A stretch of 64,000 nt of DNA, taken from JANJUB01 sp031386985. Its GTDB lineage: Bacteria > Armatimonadota > Fimbriimonadia > Fimbriimonadales > Fimbriimonadaceae. The stretch lies in assembly GCA_031386985.1 (NCBI GenBank), contig JANNCV010000023.1, positions 3,409-67,408 of the forward strand. The letters run 5' to 3'. Below the pieces are notes generated by a model, which saw only the letters and a program-made list of their open reading frames with translations, was not told the origin of the DNA and did no database searches. Positions within the stretch are counted from its first letter, which is position 1, and the number at the start of each line of letters is the position of its first letter. The position numbers were made by a program, and so were the translations under genes. Shown piece by piece: positions 34,885-43,880 of the stretch.

Positions 34885-35025
34885 GTGGCCTTATTGAACC
34901 CGTTTGAAGCTTCTCCATGCCCGTAAAAACGCAGGATTTGGGGTTCCTAGTAGTTCAGCGAGCGAATTGAGCCGACTTCCGGGGAACTTATCACTTGTCA
35001 GGCTGAAAGGCCAGACGCATAACCC

Positions 35026-35054
35026 AAAAAACATGGGCGATTCGAAAGAATCGC
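35026..35054 (-). terminator. Minus-strand terminator after the subtilase gene
   Basis: On the minus strand a perfect 7-bp stem GCGATTC/GAATCGC with loop TTTC (35037-35054) is followed after five bases by TTTTTT (35026-35031). It lies about 80 bases past the subtilase stop. The first T is slightly far from the stem. Confidence 0.6.
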
Positions 35055-35079
35055 TAGAATCCTCCACCCTCCAGCCCTC

Positions 35080-35111
35080 GGGCCGGTTTCGCCACCGGCC
35101 CCTCTCTTTTT
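35080..35111 (+). terminator. Strong plus-strand terminator without an upstream plus-strand gene
   Basis: Stem GGGCCGGT (35080-35087) and ACCGGCCC (35094-35101) with loop TTCGCC, then a T-rich tail (TCTCTTTTT). The nearest plus-strand coding region ends at 33386, 1.7 kb upstream behind two minus-strand genes, so this hairpin may end a non-coding RNA or an antisense transcript. Confidence 0.75.
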
Positions 35112-35131
35112 ATCAGGATCGGGATTCTAGA

Positions 35132-37045
35132 CTATTTCCCAATGTTCAACATATCCAGCTTGAGGGCCCCGGTTGTCAAGGTTCCGTTGGTTGAAACTTG
35201 AACATACATCGTGCCTTCGGGATCAACGAATCTGGAGGCGTTTGGAACGCTAATGAACGTCGTGGTGAGGGTCCGTGGCACCGTCGTCGTCTTCATCTTC
35301 ACCCAGTTACCGTAGGGATAAGACGCCGATGACCAATCGTACAAAAACACTTCTTCAGTCCCATTGATCGTGCCCGTGTAAAGCCGGGTTAGACGGATTG
35401 TCATCGTGGGAGCCGGAATCACTCCGCGAATCGTCCCGTTGAGCCAAATCAATCCATCCGAGCGACGACCGACGGTGGCGTACACGCTATCGTTGGCGGA
35501 AATCTCGGTGAATCCCCCGTTCAAGCTTCCTCCCTTCGTACAGAGCTCGGCAAGCGGATAAGTCGTCGCCCCCGTTTTTGGGCGAGCGAATCCCAAGATC
35601 TTTACGTTGTCTACAAAGACCGAAATCGAAGACCAACCATTGGCCATTCCAAAATCCACGTAATCTCGGGTTTGGGCGTAAACAGGCAAATACTTGCCGT
35701 TCGAAACAATCTTGATGGTGCGAGGAGCTTGAAAACCTCGGCCGTAAATCCGGGCATTCATGAATTGGCCGCTACCGACCGCCGCAATCACCGGCGTCAT
35801 GTAATTGACTTTTGGTGATTTCATGGTCGGAGCAATAAGCCCTTCGATACATTGGACCGCCTTTTCGCAATTGATCAGGCCGTATTTCGAGAAGTCGGTT
35901 GTTAGTGCGGTGGCAGTGTCCTCAATGCACGCTCGCACATCTGCGTTAGTGGTGTTTGGCGCGGAGCCAAAGAGCAATGCCGCTAAGCCTGCAACCTGTG
36001 GGCATGCGCCGCTTGTTCCACCGAATCCATCGGTGTAGCCACCCGCGGCAGTGGTTGATCGCAGGGCAACGCCCGGGCAAGCTACGTCAACCCAAGATCC
36101 AAAATTCGAGAAACCAGCGCGATTATTGTTCTGATCCGTCGCCGCAACTCCCACAACATTCTCGTAGGCGCCGGGATAAAAGGGCACCACCGAATTGTCA
36201 TTGCCCGCGGCAACAACCGGCAAAACTCCACCCGCCCAGAGCGCATCTATCGCATCCCGTTCCGATTGGCTAACCCGGTCGGAAAAGAAGCTGCAAGAAA
36301 TGACTTTTGCGCCGTTGTCCAGAGCATAGAGATAGGCCCCAACGTTGTTTGAATCATAGAAATATCCGCTGTCAATTGAGGCTTTGAGGCACATGATTTT
36401 GGCTTTCGGGGCGACTCCGGTTACTCCGATCGTGTTGTCTTGGACGGCCGCGGCAAGCCCCGCGCACGCGGTTCCATGACCATTCACATCGTTTGGAATG
36501 GGATCGTCGTAGCCAAAATCATAACCGTTTCGGTCGTCTATGTAGCCGTTGCCATCATCGTCAATATTGTTTGCGGCGATCTCATCCTTGTTTTGCCAGA
36601 TGTTGGCGGCGAGATCGGGATGGGCCGTATTCACGCCCGTATCAATGATCGCGATTGTGACGGGCGCCTCCGTTCCAAATGAGATATCCCAAGCCAAATC
36701 AGCCTTTATCGTTCGGGCGTGCCACATATCTACCCACTTGGCATCATTCGGAGCGTAACTGTTGCGAGCGGCGCGGTCGAAACTGACCTGCCTCACGCCC
36801 GGCTCAGAACTTAACTGCCTGCGGGTTGCTTGCAATCGGGAAGGATCAGATTCAACGACAATCCAATTAATCTTCGGAAACACTTGGATAACTCGGTACC
36901 CGCGCTCGGACAAATCATGAGCCCGGGTCATGTCCTCAACCTTTACCATCAGGCGTTGTGGATGGCAAAGCATCCCATTAATCTCAATCGGCCAAATATC
37001 GTGGCTCGTGGCCTGAGCCAACACAAGGGCAAGTGTTCCAAACAT
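35132..37045 (-). CDS. Secreted subtilisin-like serine protease (S8) with C-terminal beta domains
   Basis: A 637-aa exported protease. A short signal (MFGTLALVLAQA) and a fervidolysin-like propeptide precede the catalytic domain; the triad is Asp135 (IIDTGVN), His190 (NGHGTACAG) and Ser345 (GGTSGACPQ), with oxyanion Asn282 (AAGNDN). The insert NNIDDDGNGYIDDRNGYDFG (residues about 159-178) is a calcium-binding loop seen in the family. From about residue 410 on come beta-rich domains that probably mediate binding or cell-surface retention. It stands alone, with a minus-strand terminator downstream. Confidence 0.93.
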   Translation of the reverse strand: MFGTLALVLAQATSHDIWPIEINGMLCHPQRLMVKVEDMTRAHDLSERGYRVIQVFPKINWIVVESDPSRLQATRRQLSSEPGVRQVSFDRAARNSYAPNDAKWVDMWHARTIKADLAWDISFGTEAPVTIAIIDTGVNTAHPDLAANIWQNKDEIAANNIDDDGNGYIDDRNGYDFGYDDPIPNDVNGHGTACAGLAAAVQDNTIGVTGVAPKAKIMCLKASIDSGYFYDSNNVGAYLYALDNGAKVISCSFFSDRVSQSERDAIDALWAGGVLPVVAAGNDNSVVPFYPGAYENVVGVAATDQNNNRAGFSNFGSWVDVACPGVALRSTTAAGGYTDGFGGTSGACPQVAGLAALLFGSAPNTTNADVRACIEDTATALTTDFSKYGLINCEKAVQCIEGLIAPTMKSPKVNYMTPVIAAVGSGQFMNARIYGRGFQAPRTIKIVSNGKYLPVYAQTRDYVDFGMANGWSSISVFVDNVKILGFARPKTGATTYPLAELCTKGGSLNGGFTEISANDSVYATVGRRSDGLIWLNGTIRGVIPAPTMTIRLTRLYTGTINGTEEVFLYDWSSASYPYGNWVKMKTTTVPRTLTTTFISVPNASRFVDPEGTMYVQVSTNGTLTTGALKLDMLNIGK

Positions 37046-37110
37046 TCAATTGGAATTCTAGCGCATTGATCCGCAGTTCGCCGAGGAAGGCTCTAAAACC
37101 TAGTAACGGA

Positions 37111-37362
37111 CTAGACGGCCTCGGGGGCGTCTGATTTCTTCTCGTCCTTCTTAGTGACTTCTTCTTCGTAGGAATTCTCGATCATTTTTTTGCCTTCGTG
37201 AACACCTTTTTGGAGCTCTCCAACGCCTTTGCCGACGCCCCGCAACAGCTCCGGAATCTTCTTTCCGCCGAATAACAGCAAAACGATCACCAAAATGATA
37301 ATCCATTCTGTTCCGCCAGGGAGGCCCATGATTGCGAGAGAGTTTATATCGAAATTCATCAC
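37111..37362 (-). CDS. tatA: Sec-independent translocase protein TatA/E
   Basis: Single-helix Tat pore protein: a short periplasmic start, the membrane helix TEWIIILVIVLLLFGGKKIP with the FGGKKIPEL hinge, an amphipathic helix and a charged tail. Length 83 aa is typical. GTG at 37362 or ATG at 37359 can start it. A TATAAT box at 37370-37375 (minus strand) ends seven bases before the GTG, suggesting a leaderless message. No tatB or tatC gene is adjacent. Confidence 0.93.
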   Translation of the reverse strand: MMNFDINSLAIMGLPGGTEWIIILVIVLLLFGGKKIPELLRGVGKGVGELQKGVHEGKKMIENSYEEEVTKKDEKKSDAPEAV

Positions 37363-37397
37363 TTGATCTATTATACGGTGGCTTTGCTCAGAAGTTC

Positions 37398-38018
37398 TTA
37401 GTCAAAGTTGAACTTTCCTTTATTCTTGCCAAGATTCACGTCGCCATCCACGGTTACCGTAATCCAACCGCGAGGCTCGCTACCCATAATTTTGGGGGAG
37501 CCCTCATTGGGTTTGGGAACATATCTCGCATGAGCGTTCATCGAGGCCTTCTCAATTTCAAAGAGCATGATTGTCGCGTATCTCTCCTTTACATCGGCAA
37601 GCTTTTTACCGGATAGATCGCTGTTAAAGGCGATACCGGTCGTTTTTTCGCCATTCTTGCAACCCCACTCGCCTTCCGAGGGCGAGGGAGGAAAGGGCCC
37701 GAACTCATCTTGCTTGTTTGCCAAGTATTTCGCGTAATACCCTTTGACCTCAGTTTGCCAGGTTTCGGCCTTGGGCAAATGCCCCTTCTCTTTCGCGTAA
37801 TCATTAACGGCGGACTTAGCCGCTTCAAACGTCATCATGCAACCCACCATTGGTTGCAGTGTGCTCTTAAACATGCTAAAACCAAGCGCGCCCACCACTA
37901 AAATGCCGATACAGGGCACGAGTATCACAAGGATCAAAACAACGATCAGAACAGTGTTGTTCTTTTTCTTCGGCAGCGGAGTAGCCATCGGGGGCATAAA
38001 AGGAGGGGGTGAACTCAT
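37398..38018 (-). CDS. Proline-leading membrane-anchored protein, 206 aa
   Basis: N-terminus Pro-rich (PPPFMPPMATPLP), then a basic KKKNN and a long hydrophobic helix (VLIVVLILVILVPCIGILVV), so the protein sits in the membrane with the C-terminal 150 residues outside. The exposed part (FEAAKSAVNDYAKEKGHLP) resembles a helix of pilin-like or DUF-type proteins common in this phylum; no catalytic motif. It lies just upstream of tatA on the same strand and is divergent from cysS. Confidence 0.6.
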   Translation of the reverse strand: MSSPPPFMPPMATPLPKKKNNTVLIVVLILVILVPCIGILVVGALGFSMFKSTLQPMVGCMMTFEAAKSAVNDYAKEKGHLPKAETWQTEVKGYYAKYLANKQDEFGPFPPSPSEGEWGCKNGEKTTGIAFNSDLSGKKLADVKERYATIMLFEIEKASMNAHARYVPKPNEGSPKIMGSEPRGWITVTVDGDVNLGKNKGKFNFD

Positions 38019-38124
38019 ATTTATCTCATTCTACACGGGCTTTCATGTGCAGACGCGAATTTGGGCCCAAAGGCTGTGGATTTTCGAGTCGGAATGCTCC
38101 TTTCTTGGTATCCTCTAGGTTCAC

Positions 38125-39612
38125 ATGAGTTCAAGAGTATTTCGGCTTTATGACACCCAAACTCGACAGGTTCGCCCCCTCGAACTTGCCGAGGCGGGCC
38201 ATCTTAAGTTCTACTCGTGTGGACCGACGGTTTACAACTTTGCTCATATCGGGAATTTTCGAACATTTTTGAACGCCGATCTCGTATGCCGAACCGCGAA
38301 TGCGCTGGGCTGGCGAGTGAGTTACGTCAGCAACATCACCGATGTCGGCCACCTAACCAGCGATGATCAAGAAGATGGCGAGGACCGCATGGAAAAGGGG
38401 CTGAAGTCAAAGGAGGGCGAGCACTTTGCCAACGTCTGGGACTTGGCTCAATATTATTCCGATTGCTTTAAGGAAGACTGGATTAGACTGAACCTGCAAC
38501 GCCCCCTAGTTTGGCCGCGCGCGACGCAGCACATGCGCGAGCAAATCCAGGCCGCCGAAGACCTCATTAGAAAAGGACACGCCTATGAGACGCCAACCGG
38601 TGTTTATTATCGCGTGGGTAGCTTTGAAGGGTATGGCAAACTGAGCGGTAATACGAACCGAGACGAACTCATGACGGCTGTTCGCGATATCGTCGTTGAT
38701 GACAACAAGGAACATCCTGCCGATTTTGCACTTTGGAAGAAAGACGATAAGCACCTCATGCAGTGGTATTCGCCCTGGGGATGGGGATTCCCCGGCTGGC
38801 ATTTGGAGTGCAGCGTTATGGCGATGGCATACCTGGGCGAGACTCTCGATCTACACGCAGGTGGCGAAGACTTGATCTTTCCTCACCACGAATGCGAAAT
38901 CGCTCAGAGCGAAGCTCTGACTGGCAAACCGTTTGCAAATCACTGGATGCATTCGCGATTTTTACAAGTTGATGGCCAAAAGATGTCTAAATCACTTGGC
39001 AATTTCTTTACCGTGCGGGACTTGGTTGATGGCAAGGGGGCTGATCCTTTGGCCCTGCGCTACGCGTTGATCTCTCAAAACTACGGCGTGCCGCACAACT
39101 TTACGCTGGACCTTTTGCGCGATGCGACCCAGAAGATCGAGCGGTATCGCCAATGCTTGGTGAAAGTGAAAGCCGCCGCCGGAACGGCATCCGCTGACGA
39201 CGCGGTTTTCGCTGATTCTCTAGAAAGCCTATACGATGAAACTCTGGACGCGATGTGCGATAACCTCAATATGTCGGTCGCGCTCGGCAAGGCCCTGGAA
39301 GGTACGCGCGTCATTTTAAGGGAGGCTAGCCTTTCGGTGGAAATGGGCCGGGCTGGTATGGAGTTTTTGAAGAAAGTAAACGCTTTGCTCGGGATTATTG
39401 AGCACGATGAAACCATCGAACCCTATGCGCCGCAAGCCGCCTCAGTTGACGAAGGTTGGGTTCTGACCAAAATCGGCGAGCGAACTGAAGCGAAAAAAGC
39501 CAAGGATTTTGCGCGCGCCGATGCCATTCGAAAGGAAGTAGACGATGCCGGCGTGGAGCTACGGGATACCCCAGAAGGCACGACTTGGCGGGTTAAGGGG
39601 CCGATACTGTAG
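38125..39612 (+). CDS. cysS: Cysteinyl-tRNA synthetase
   Basis: Charges tRNA-Cys. Class I signature HIGN in TVYNFAHIGNFRT (about residue 40), the first zinc Cys in YSCGPTVYN, further zinc ligands in WHLECSVMAM and HHECEIAQSE, and KMSKSLGNF at about residues 286-294. Full length, 495 aa. The MFS transporter starts directly after the stop codon. Confidence 0.97.
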   Translation: MSSRVFRLYDTQTRQVRPLELAEAGHLKFYSCGPTVYNFAHIGNFRTFLNADLVCRTANALGWRVSYVSNITDVGHLTSDDQEDGEDRMEKGLKSKEGEHFANVWDLAQYYSDCFKEDWIRLNLQRPLVWPRATQHMREQIQAAEDLIRKGHAYETPTGVYYRVGSFEGYGKLSGNTNRDELMTAVRDIVVDDNKEHPADFALWKKDDKHLMQWYSPWGWGFPGWHLECSVMAMAYLGETLDLHAGGEDLIFPHHECEIAQSEALTGKPFANHWMHSRFLQVDGQKMSKSLGNFFTVRDLVDGKGADPLALRYALISQNYGVPHNFTLDLLRDATQKIERYRQCLVKVKAAAGTASADDAVFADSLESLYDETLDAMCDNLNMSVALGKALEGTRVILREASLSVEMGRAGMEFLKKVNALLGIIEHDETIEPYAPQAASVDEGWVLTKIGERTEAKKAKDFARADAIRKEVDDAGVELRDTPEGTTWRVKGPIL

Positions 39613-40779
39613 TTGACCAAGCTTCCTCGCTGGCTTACCGTTATCTATGTTGCGGTCTTTCTGGACCTCGTTGGTTTTGGGATGCTGATTCCCGATATCC
39701 AACTCCGGGCTGAACAACTCGGCGCACCGGGCTGGCTAATCGGCGTCATGCTTGCCAGCACTTTCATCATACAAGTCCCGATTTCGCCCCACTGGGGCAA
39801 ACTCAGTGACCGTATCGGTCGTAAGCCAGTGCTCATTGCTTGCACGGCTTTTTCTGCGGCCGGGATGCTTTGCTACGGACTGGCCGGAACGATTCCGCTT
39901 ATGATCTTGAGCCGAGTTCTCTCGGGATTCGGCGGTGCAAATGTTGCGGTAGCCCAAGCTCTGGTCGCCGATGGCACGTCGCCGGAACAGCGAACGGTTG
40001 TTATGGGGCGGATCAGCGCAGCGATAACGGCCGGGCTTGTTGGCGGTCCGGTGGCCGGCGGTTTCATTGGATCGTATTGGAATAGTCATTGGGTCGGCTA
40101 TATCGCCGCGGCCGGTTCCGCGCTCGGGGCCATTCTCATTCTCTTGTTTGTTCCTCAACAAAAACCAAAGCCCCAAGAGGGAACGTCGCGCCGCCTTCTT
40201 TTTGACTTTGGCCTCCTCCGCGAGCTCCCCCAGGTACGACAAATCGCGATTGTTGCCACGATTGCGTGGTTCTCGCTCGCCTTGCTTGAGGGAACATTTG
40301 GGCGGCTCATCAAGCAGACGATGGGTTTCGGGAAGTTCGAGTTTGGAATCATCTTCGGTTACGAGTCTCTGATCGGGTTCTTAATCCAGGCGTTATTCCT
40401 CACCTGGATTATTACTCGGATAAGGGATTTCAAACTCCTTCGATTAGGCTACTTGCTGCAAGGGTTGGGCCTAGCCGCGACCCCTTTCGCATACCTCGTA
40501 CCAGTTCCGGGAGTTTGGCTGCTCGTGTTAATTCTCATCAGTACGGTCTACGCATTGGGAGCTGGGGTAGCGGGTCCGACGGTTAACAGCCTCGCCAGCA
40601 ACCTCACCCCAGATCATCGGCAAGGCGAACTTTTTGGCTTGCTGCAGGGCACCCGTTCAATTGGCTTCATTTTGGGACCCATAATCGGAGGAGCACTCTT
40701 CGACTGGTGGTTTGCCGCCCCCTACCTGGTGGCGGGACTGACGTGCTTATCGGCGGCTCTTATCCTTCGAAGGTCTTAG
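39613..40779 (+). CDS. MFS transporter of the drug-efflux (TetA-like) type
   Basis: Twelve-helix major facilitator. Motif A between helices 2 and 3 reads GKLSDRIGRKP; helix 4-5 motif GGPVAGGFIGSYW follows. It belongs with TetA/multidrug pumps in style; substrate cannot be read from sequence. The TTG start directly follows the cysS stop with no gap, so co-translation with cysS is likely. The 276 bases after it (40780-41055) show no gene I trust. Confidence 0.9.
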   Translation: MTKLPRWLTVIYVAVFLDLVGFGMLIPDIQLRAEQLGAPGWLIGVMLASTFIIQVPISPHWGKLSDRIGRKPVLIACTAFSAAGMLCYGLAGTIPLMILSRVLSGFGGANVAVAQALVADGTSPEQRTVVMGRISAAITAGLVGGPVAGGFIGSYWNSHWVGYIAAAGSALGAILILLFVPQQKPKPQEGTSRRLLFDFGLLRELPQVRQIAIVATIAWFSLALLEGTFGRLIKQTMGFGKFEFGIIFGYESLIGFLIQALFLTWIITRIRDFKLLRLGYLLQGLGLAATPFAYLVPVPGVWLLVLILISTVYALGAGVAGPTVNSLASNLTPDHRQGELFGLLQGTRSIGFILGPIIGGALFDWWFAAPYLVAGLTCLSAALILRRS

Positions 40780-41055
40780 TCCCCGTCACCAATCCCCCCT
40801 TCAAACTGCAAGAAATTGGCATTGTGAGCTACATCGTTGCTCCTGAAGTTGCCGCAATCGTGGGTGAGGCGGCTCGAATCGTCACTGAGGCGACCGTAAC
40901 GGCTCTTCTTGCGGGTTCAGTGGCAACGACGGCGGATTCAGAGGGTAGCTCTCGCGGTACCTCCCTTCCGCTCCGTTGGTGAGCAAAGTGATGGGGAGCA
41001 ACAAAGTCCTGAAATCCAGGTTCTCGAACTGCGGCAGGCCGGTAAGCTATCGAAA

Positions 41056-41706
41056 ATGGCCCAGCCAACCAGAAAGCCAGCCCGAATCATCTGGATTGTC
41101 ATGATCTGTGCGGTCATGCTGGCCGTCGGCATCTTCTGGATAGAGCTGGTGGCTCGGAGCGTTCTGGCCGATACCCACCTGGTTAGAAACCAGTCCGGGG
41201 GAATGTTGCCAACGCTGAAAGTCGGGGCGGTTTACCGTTATTCCTCAAGCGCTTATCGCGATACAATCCCCAAGCCGGGCGATATTATCGTCTTTCATCG
41301 AGAGCCTGATCCGGATCGGGGCGTAAGAGCCAGCACCCTTTTTATCGGCCGCTGTATCGCAGTTCCCGGAGATACGGTTGAAATCAAAGACGATAAGCTC
41401 TACCGCAATGGCATGATCGTGCCCGAGCCTTATCTCGCTCAGCCAGAGCAATATGATTTCAAGCTTGTTGAGCGAAAAGGCAAAGTCATTCCGTTCTTTC
41501 CTGATGACAGGTGGTCGTCATTGACCTTGCCGCGCTTTCAGCCGGAGACCGAAGAGGAGTCCGCCGCGCTCACCCGAAAACCTCCTGCTTCAGTTCCCTC
41601 CGAAAGCCTCCTCATACTTTCTGATAACCGTGCGAATGCTTATGACGGGCGCTTTTGGGGATTCCTACCGATTGAGAAGGTCGCTGGCCGGCTTGAAGGA
41701 ATTTGA
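41056..41706 (+). CDS. Signal peptidase I-like protein lacking the Ser/Lys catalytic dyad
   Basis: The fold of a type I signal peptidase is clear: one N-terminal membrane helix (IIWIVMICAVMLAVGIFWI), then box B, box D and box E. But box B reads QSGGMLPTL, with Gly49 in place of the nucleophile serine (normally SGSMxPT), and box D reads FIGRCIAVPGD, with Gly98 where the general-base lysine (KRxxGxPGD) stands. Box E is SDNRANAYDGRFWG and not GDNRxxSxDSR. It therefore cannot use the normal mechanism. Non-catalytic signal peptidase paralogues are known, for example S. aureus SpsA. ATG at 41056 gives 216 aa. Confidence 0.85.
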   Translation: MAQPTRKPARIIWIVMICAVMLAVGIFWIELVARSVLADTHLVRNQSGGMLPTLKVGAVYRYSSSAYRDTIPKPGDIIVFHREPDPDRGVRASTLFIGRCIAVPGDTVEIKDDKLYRNGMIVPEPYLAQPEQYDFKLVERKGKVIPFFPDDRWSSLTLPRFQPETEEESAALTRKPPASVPSESLLILSDNRANAYDGRFWGFLPIEKVAGRLEGI

Positions 41707-41711
41707 ATCCG

Positions 41712-42131
41712 CTATTGCTTGACCATCTTGCCCGTTCCATCGCCACCTGGCGAGGAAAACGCCTTCAGATCGGAGTCCAGCGTGATGTCAAAATCCGGCG
41801 ATGTTGCCGGCTTTCCGTTTTCGAGCTTAGTCACCATATGCAGAGCCCTGTCTTTAAGCGTATAGGTGCCCGAAAGGGTCGAGTCCTTTCCGTCGAACTT
41901 GGCCCTCCCTTCATAGGTGCCATCCTCATTGAAGGTCATTGTGATCTCGGGCAACTTTGTTCCCGGGGGAGCCATTTTCACGGTGTCCTCACTTAGCACC
42001 AACTTCCATATCCCAACCATTGCATTGGCGGGCTTAGCTACCGGCTGAGAATTGGCGGCAGGGTTGGGCGACCCGCATCCCGTCAGAAGGATCATCGAGA
42101 GAAAAACGCTAACCAGAAGACATCGCGACAT
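41712..42131 (-). CDS. Hypothetical lipoprotein with lipocalin-like C-terminal domain
   Basis: ATG at 42131 starts a lipoprotein signal with lipobox LLTGC (the frame from 42194 adds 21 residues). After a Pro/Ala-rich linker, the mature protein repeats strands with GIWKLVLSEDTVKM, EITMTFNEDGTYEGRAKF and LSGTYTLKDRALHMV, the pattern of small lipocalin-like or META-type domains. Function unknown. The gene is convergent with the signal peptidase-like gene, 5 bases apart. Confidence 0.7.
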   Translation of the reverse strand: MSRCLLVSVFLSMILLTGCGSPNPAANSQPVAKPANAMVGIWKLVLSEDTVKMAPPGTKLPEITMTFNEDGTYEGRAKFDGKDSTLSGTYTLKDRALHMVTKLENGKPATSPDFDITLDSDLKAFSSPGGDGTGKMVKQ

Positions 42132-42212
42132 AAGTTTCAAGGACGATTTTAAACCTCGGATCGTTGCAGCGAGGGCACCACCGTTAAATGGCACCCTCGA
42201 AGTTATGCAAAC

Positions 42213-43796
42213 TTACAGCCGAACGATCAGATTCACAGTTGCCGTGCTTGGGCTGAGCCCAGGCTTGGTGAGCGTGTAGGTAAAAGTATCTGTCCCAACA
42301 AAGCCGTTTACAGACTTATACAAGAACGAACCCGTCGCGCCCATAGTCAGCGTCCCGTGCAGGGGTTGTTGAGTGACGGAAATGCTGGCCCCACCCGCCC
42401 AGCGATCATTAGTTGTAACGGGCAGAGGTGGTCGAAACGTGATACCCGAGCGAGGGCGAAAAGTATCGGAGATGGCGACGGAGGCTTGGTTGATGCATGA
42501 CAATCGGAAGCCCGTGGCGTGACTTTCAATGCCGAGGATATCGCCGGAAGCCTCATGAGAGACAATCCCCCAATCAACGTGCGTGTAACCGAGGGTGACC
42601 GGGAGGAAGATGTCCCACCGCTTCGCTCCAGCCGCGTTCAGTTTCGTGAATCCCGTCGCCATGCCGCTTCCCGCATCCCGTGCCGTCATAATGCTAGTCT
42701 CGCCGAAGATATCTCGATGAACGGACAGGCCCCTTATGACTTGGTTCGCGGGGCTTTGCCATGTTGAGGTGATGTTTAGACCGGAAAGTAGATTCACCTC
42801 AGAGCGGTTTCCGCGCCTAAAACCAACCGCACTTGCAGACTGGTTCATCCAATCGTCTACTCCCATAATCATATTCGTTCCTGGCTCAGGAGTGTAAAGT
42901 AGAGACTCTTCGATGTTGCCCGTACTCCGGTTGATTCGACGAGTTGCCGCTCGTGATTGATACATCCCAACGCCGACAGTGCTATTCCACGTGCCACTCC
43001 ATCTGACCGTTGGCAGGGGAGCGCTGAAGTTATCAAACATGAGCTCAAAGCTCATACTGCGCCCCTCGGCCGAAGTGAATTGGTTGTCGGCAAGCTGGGC
43101 TTGCGTCCAAGTCCGGGTGCCGTCGGACAAGAACCGGTTAAGTTCCGGGTTCTTGTTGTTCAGCATCGCGATGAAGACCTCATCGCCGACCTCGGGTAAC
43201 GCCATCATGGGCTCCTGCGTCCCCCTGTACTTCTCTGGGATTTGAAATTCGAGCAATGCGTCGCCCATCGTAGCCTTGTATAGCCAGGTGTTTCGCTCGG
43301 TCCCGTTCTCTCCCCAGCCGCAAACGTATACGTTGCCGGCTGCGTCTACTTCGAGATCGGTTGGGACCTCCATTCCGCCCGCCGTCGTTGCGCTAAAGAC
43401 CCACTCGTAGACATTATTCAAGTTCTGGTCGAGCTTGACAATAAATATCTGCTGGTTGGCCGAGCCGGTGGGATTTAGGTTGCCCGCGACGTAGAAGTAA
43501 CCCCCGGACTCGACGCATTCACTGCAACTACTGGAGTCCCCCCAGATGCCGGTCCAAACGTCGTGGACGGAACGATTTCGATTCAAAATCGTTACGATAC
43601 CGGTGTTATGCCCTCCTTCCTTGTAATCTCCTACGATCAGGAAGCGACCGTTAGAACTAACAAGCGCATCCGAAACCGTGTCTTGGATGAGGTCGGTGGA
43701 TAAGTTAGTTCGGGTCCAAGCGAGCTTGGCGGGTTGGGCGGAGGCGGTTCCGAGGAGAGCCGCAATGGCAAAGCTGGAGAAGTAAAGTTTTTTCAC
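42213..43796 (-). CDS. Secreted beta-propeller (delta-60 type) with C-terminal Ig/cadherin-like domain
   Basis: A signal peptide (residues 1-20, ending GTASA) precedes propeller-type repeats with lines such as DLEVDAAGNVYVCGWG and VESGGYFYVAGNL, typical of delta-60/SBBP proteins. The last 80 residues form a cadherin-like Ig domain (PLHGTLTMGATGSFLYKS, then GTDTFTYTLTKPG). This architecture is common on cell-surface proteins of Armatimonadota and Planctomycetota. No enzyme motif. GTG at 43796 starts it and the 5'-3' exonuclease gene is divergent. Confidence 0.75.
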   Translation of the reverse strand: MKKLYFSSFAIAALLGTASAQPAKLAWTRTNLSTDLIQDTVSDALVSSNGRFLIVGDYKEGGHNTGIVTILNRNRSVHDVWTGIWGDSSSCSECVESGGYFYVAGNLNPTGSANQQIFIVKLDQNLNNVYEWVFSATTAGGMEVPTDLEVDAAGNVYVCGWGENGTERNTWLYKATMGDALLEFQIPEKYRGTQEPMMALPEVGDEVFIAMLNNKNPELNRFLSDGTRTWTQAQLADNQFTSAEGRSMSFELMFDNFSAPLPTVRWSGTWNSTVGVGMYQSRAATRRINRSTGNIEESLLYTPEPGTNMIMGVDDWMNQSASAVGFRRGNRSEVNLLSGLNITSTWQSPANQVIRGLSVHRDIFGETSIMTARDAGSGMATGFTKLNAAGAKRWDIFLPVTLGYTHVDWGIVSHEASGDILGIESHATGFRLSCINQASVAISDTFRPRSGITFRPPLPVTTNDRWAGGASISVTQQPLHGTLTMGATGSFLYKSVNGFVGTDTFTYTLTKPGLSPSTATVNLIVRL

Positions 43797-43880
43797 ACAT
43801 AGAGCTTAGCGAGGCAAACGTCACAAGAACGTCACAAGCACTTGTGACGGACACTTGATCATAAATGCAATCATCGCAAC

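Noticed and set aside
34994..35013. Hairpin resembling SRP RNA domain IV (GTCAGG...GAAA)
   Set aside because: The conserved asymmetric loop (AGCAG side) is absent, so it is not a signal recognition particle RNA.
34904..35194. A 96-codon plus-strand frame across the terminators before the subtilase gene
   Set aside because: It runs through two hairpins and into the end of the subtilase gene; composition is not protein-like.
40780..41055. Frames on both strands between the MFS and signal-peptidase-like genes
   Set aside because: None has a start with a ribosome-binding site or a recognisable motif; the plus-strand frame begins inside the MFS gene.
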